Assembly (NCBI RefSeq): GCF_001522545.3
Contig: NC_031770.1
Location: forward strand, 15,044,751-15,108,750
From: Parus major
Taxonomy: Eukaryota > Chordata > Aves > Passeriformes > Paridae
DNA: 64,000 nt
Direction of reading: 5' to 3'
Part shown: piece after piece, positions 63,983 to 64,000 of the stretch
Layout of the letters: the number at the start of each line of letters is the position of its first letter
Numbering within the stretch: position 1 is the first letter of the stretch
The notes under the pieces: model-generated
Databases searched by the model: none
What the model was told of the DNA's origin: nothing
The model's input: the letters and a program-made list of their open reading frames with translations, nothing else
Translations under genes and position numbers: made by a program

Positions 63983-64000
63983 GGCGTCTCCGGTAGCCCT

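Larger units (their letters stand above)
62980..64000. promoter_or_regulatory. CpG island covering ALK exon 1, leader and intron start
   Basis: Base composition steps abruptly from AT-rich to strongly GC-rich near 62,980, with dense CpG from there to the window edge. CpG is scarce elsewhere in the window. The island covers the ALK leader, exon 1 and the first roughly 250 bp of intron 1. It also creates long open frames on both strands and in all frames, which are compositional artefacts. Confidence 0.85.
63769..64000 (-). promoter_or_regulatory. ALK: ALK 5' leader / proximal promoter in CpG island
   Basis: GC- and CpG-rich sequence directly upstream of the ALK start codon. On the plus strand a CCAAT box sits at 63978-63982, so it is inverted relative to ALK. 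A perfect CRE palindrome TGACGTCA is at 63947-63954. CCGCC/CGCCCC GC-box-like motifs lie around 63914 and 63955. No TATA box is evident, as expected for a CpG-island promoter. The transcription start cannot be read from sequence: it may lie downstream of the CRE, or beyond the window if the leader is long as in mammals. Confidence 0.6.

Noticed and set aside
63253..63996. 247-codon antisense frame across the CpG island
   Set aside because: High GC removes stop codons in all frames. The true frame is the opposite strand, shown by ALK similarity.
1..64000. CRISPR arrays, tRNA or rRNA genes, bacterial operons
   Set aside because: None seen. The repeats present are eukaryotic microsatellites, LINEs and LTRs.

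Overview
The window reads as vertebrate nuclear DNA from a bird, probably a passerine. The signs are CR1 LINE 3' ends with the avian tail of ATTCTGTG-type repeats, several avian-type retroviral LTRs, otherwise low interspersed-repeat content, and one very GC-rich CpG island in AT-rich surroundings. There are no bacterial-style operons. Almost every short open frame in the first 61 kb looks like chance or repeat sequence.

The one securely recognised gene is on the minus strand at the right edge: the first coding exon of the receptor tyrosine kinase ALK (ATG at 63768, splice donor after 63240). It carries the signal peptide and the N-terminal extracellular segment, with strong resemblance to mammalian ALK exon 1. 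The exon lies in a CpG island (about 62,980-64,000). Further upstream are a perfect CRE palindrome and an inverted CCAAT box. A 54-codon upstream ORF has a stop codon that overlaps the ALK start codon as TGATG.

Everything left of 63,239 is best read as the 5' part of ALK intron 1, which is very large in mammals. I saw no exon 2. This intronic DNA holds: three LTRs of one avian, probably ERVL-like, group (9.1 kb plus strand; 23.5 kb and 36.3 kb minus strand); a different short LTR with a primer-binding-site-like end (32.5 kb); CR1 fragments (16.1, 25.7, 44.5, 46.4 and 53.0 kb); a 320-bp tetranucleotide tract (30.6 kb); two perfect tandem duplications, of 71 bp (39.0 kb) and 52 bp (45.1 kb); and several hairpins and low-complexity tracts.

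The most puzzling item is at 61,351-61,824 on the minus strand, 1.4 kb inside the intron. Two adjacent open segments there have protein-like composition, a good acceptor, and a 44-nt GT-AG gap that joins them in frame. I cannot identify this product. It may be a nested gene fragment, a decayed pseudogene or chance.
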